33,694 nucleotides of DNA from CAZHGD01 sp964531735 (GTDB lineage: Bacteria; Armatimonadota; UBA10988): positions 1 through 33,694 of the forward strand of contig CAZHGD010000070.1 in the NCBI GenBank assembly GCA_964531735.1, in the 5' to 3' direction. The translations under genes and the position numbers were made by a program. Position 1 is the stretch's first letter. Each line of letters starts with the position of its first letter. Of this stretch, positions 32,858-33,694 are shown in pieces. The notes beneath the pieces are model-generated. The model was not told the DNA's origin, did not search any database, and was given only the letters and a program-made list of their open reading frames with translations.

Positions 32858-33691
32858 ATGGAGTCGCCGGTGGCCCGCAGGGCGGTGTTGGCAGTCGGGC
32901 TCGGGCTGGCGCTGCTGCTGGGTGGGTGCGGCCGGCTCGAAGGCGGCGCGGCTTCACAAGCGCTGGTGGCCCGCATCGAGAGCGAGTCTCGCAGCGACGC
33001 GCTGTTCCAGAAGGCGCGCACCCAGATCCAGCGCGAGTTCCTGCCCATGGTGGCGCTCAACCGCAAGCGCCTCACGCCGTCCTGGCGCCAGGCCACCTTC
33101 ACGCGCGGTGACCGTCACCGCAAGCAGGTCGCGCTCACCTTCGACGACGGACCCCGCCCGGCCACCACGCCGCGCCTGTTGCAGCTCCTGGCCAAGCACC
33201 AGATCCCCGCGACGTTCTTCGTGGTCGGCTCGATGGCCATGGCCAGCCCGTCGCTGGTCAAGGCTGAAGTCGCCGCCGGTCACCTGGTGGGCAACCACAC
33301 CTACCACCACGCCAACCTGCGCCTGCTCGGCGCCGAGCTGATGGCCACCGAGATCCGCGCCTGCGGTGATGCCGTGGCGGCCGCGGGGGGCAAGCCCCCG
33401 CGTTACTTCCGGCCGCCGGGCGGCGAGTACGACGGCGAGGTGACCTTGGTGGCCGCAGCGCTGGGCTACACCACGGTGTTCTGGACGAGCGACCCGGGCG
33501 ACTATGCCCAGCCGACCGACAAGGTGTTGTTGGACCGGCTGCGCCGCACCGTGCGGCCCGGCGGCGTGGTGCTCCTGCACGACGGACCGGAAGTCACCTT
33601 GCGCGTCCTGCCCACGCTGATCGCGCAGCTCAAGGCCGGCGGGTACCAGTTCGTGACCGTCGAGGAACTGATGCGGCAGACGGGCCGCTAA
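32858..33691 (+). CDS. Lipoprotein polysaccharide deacetylase (NodB homology domain, CE4)
   Basis: A 277-aa envelope protein: signal peptide with a lipobox (LLGGC, Cys24), a helical spacer (about 30-85) and a complete NodB domain. All five CE4 motifs are present: TFDDGP (94-99, Asp96 base and Asp97 metal ligand), HTYHH (147-151, metal ligands His147 and His151), RPPGGEYD (185-192), DPGDY (212-216) and LLHDG (239-243). It should remove N- or O-acetyl groups from peptidoglycan, chitin-like or other polysaccharide at the cell surface. ATG 32858 is used; a TTG at 32852 has better spacing (6 nt) from the GAGGG at 32841-32845 and would add only two residues. It is probably cotranscribed with purF. 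Confidence 0.93.
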   Translation: MESPVARRAVLAVGLGLALLLGGCGRLEGGAASQALVARIESESRSDALFQKARTQIQREFLPMVALNRKRLTPSWRQATFTRGDRHRKQVALTFDDGPRPATTPRLLQLLAKHQIPATFFVVGSMAMASPSLVKAEVAAGHLVGNHTYHHANLRLLGAELMATEIRACGDAVAAAGGKPPRYFRPPGGEYDGEVTLVAAALGYTTVFWTSDPGDYAQPTDKVLLDRLRRTVRPGGVVLLHDGPEVTLRVLPTLIAQLKAGGYQFVTVEELMRQTGR

Positions 33692-33694
33692 GCC

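Overview
The window is 33.7 kb of bacterial chromosomal DNA with very high GC content and dense coding. Shine-Dalgarno sites are clear, and GTG and TTG starts are frequent. Two core genes are present, recA and purF; the rest is carbohydrate metabolism, secreted or surface proteins and signalling. The mix of a DUF6785/DUF6784 membrane protein, a UxaA-family dehydratase, a GH116 (DUF608) glycosidase, parallel beta-helix proteins and a repetitive carboxypeptidase-regulatory-like lipoprotein is the kind of gene set I associate with Armatimonadota and, less strongly, Planctomycetota, Hydrogenedentota or Lentisphaerota. That placement is inference; only the RecA and PurF sequences could settle it.

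Layout: (a) 1-2056, a perfect 40-bp palindrome at the window edge, then a secreted ankyrin-repeat protein and a tandem GNAT acetyltransferase on the minus strand. (b) 2129-9879, plus strand: a TPR/multi-membrane protein, a secreted DUF547 protein overlapping a secreted alpha/beta hydrolase, a secreted TIM-barrel glycosidase-like protein closed by a hairpin terminator, then a UxaA-family sugar-acid dehydratase and a HAD phosphatase. (c) 9814-11729, minus strand: recA followed, with a 4-nt overlap, by a sugar-phosphate isomerase/epimerase-like gene that runs convergently into the HAD gene. (d) 11945-18911, plus strand: a tight five-gene operon, divergent from recA, encoding a DUF6785 membrane protein, an isochorismatase-like hydrolase, a D-lyxose isomerase, a secreted DUF4397 protein and a membrane-bound GAF-PP2C (RsbU/SpoIIE type) phosphatase. 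(e) 18945-23005, minus strand: a large secreted beta-helix/LamG protein and a zinc-less MDR dehydrogenase, separated by a cluster of short GC-rich repeats. (f) 23119-28334, plus strand: an SGNH esterase, an 83-aa membrane protein, a second secreted beta-helix protein and a GH116 glycosidase. (g) 28397-30961, minus strand: a lipoprotein with nine carboxypeptidase-regulatory-like domains. (h) 31313-33691, plus strand: purF behind a near-consensus promoter, then a lipoprotein polysaccharide deacetylase.

Read together, the accessory genes suggest an organism that binds, deacylates and cleaves complex glycans outside or at the cell surface and processes unusual sugars and sugar acids inside (lyxose/xylulose, altronate or galactarate-like acids). 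Region (d) is the most system-like unit: a putative uptake protein, two cytoplasmic enzymes, and an exported DUF4397 protein directly coupled to a sensor phosphatase, which would tie metabolism to partner-switching regulation. No tRNA, rRNA, CRISPR array, transposase or phage gene was seen.
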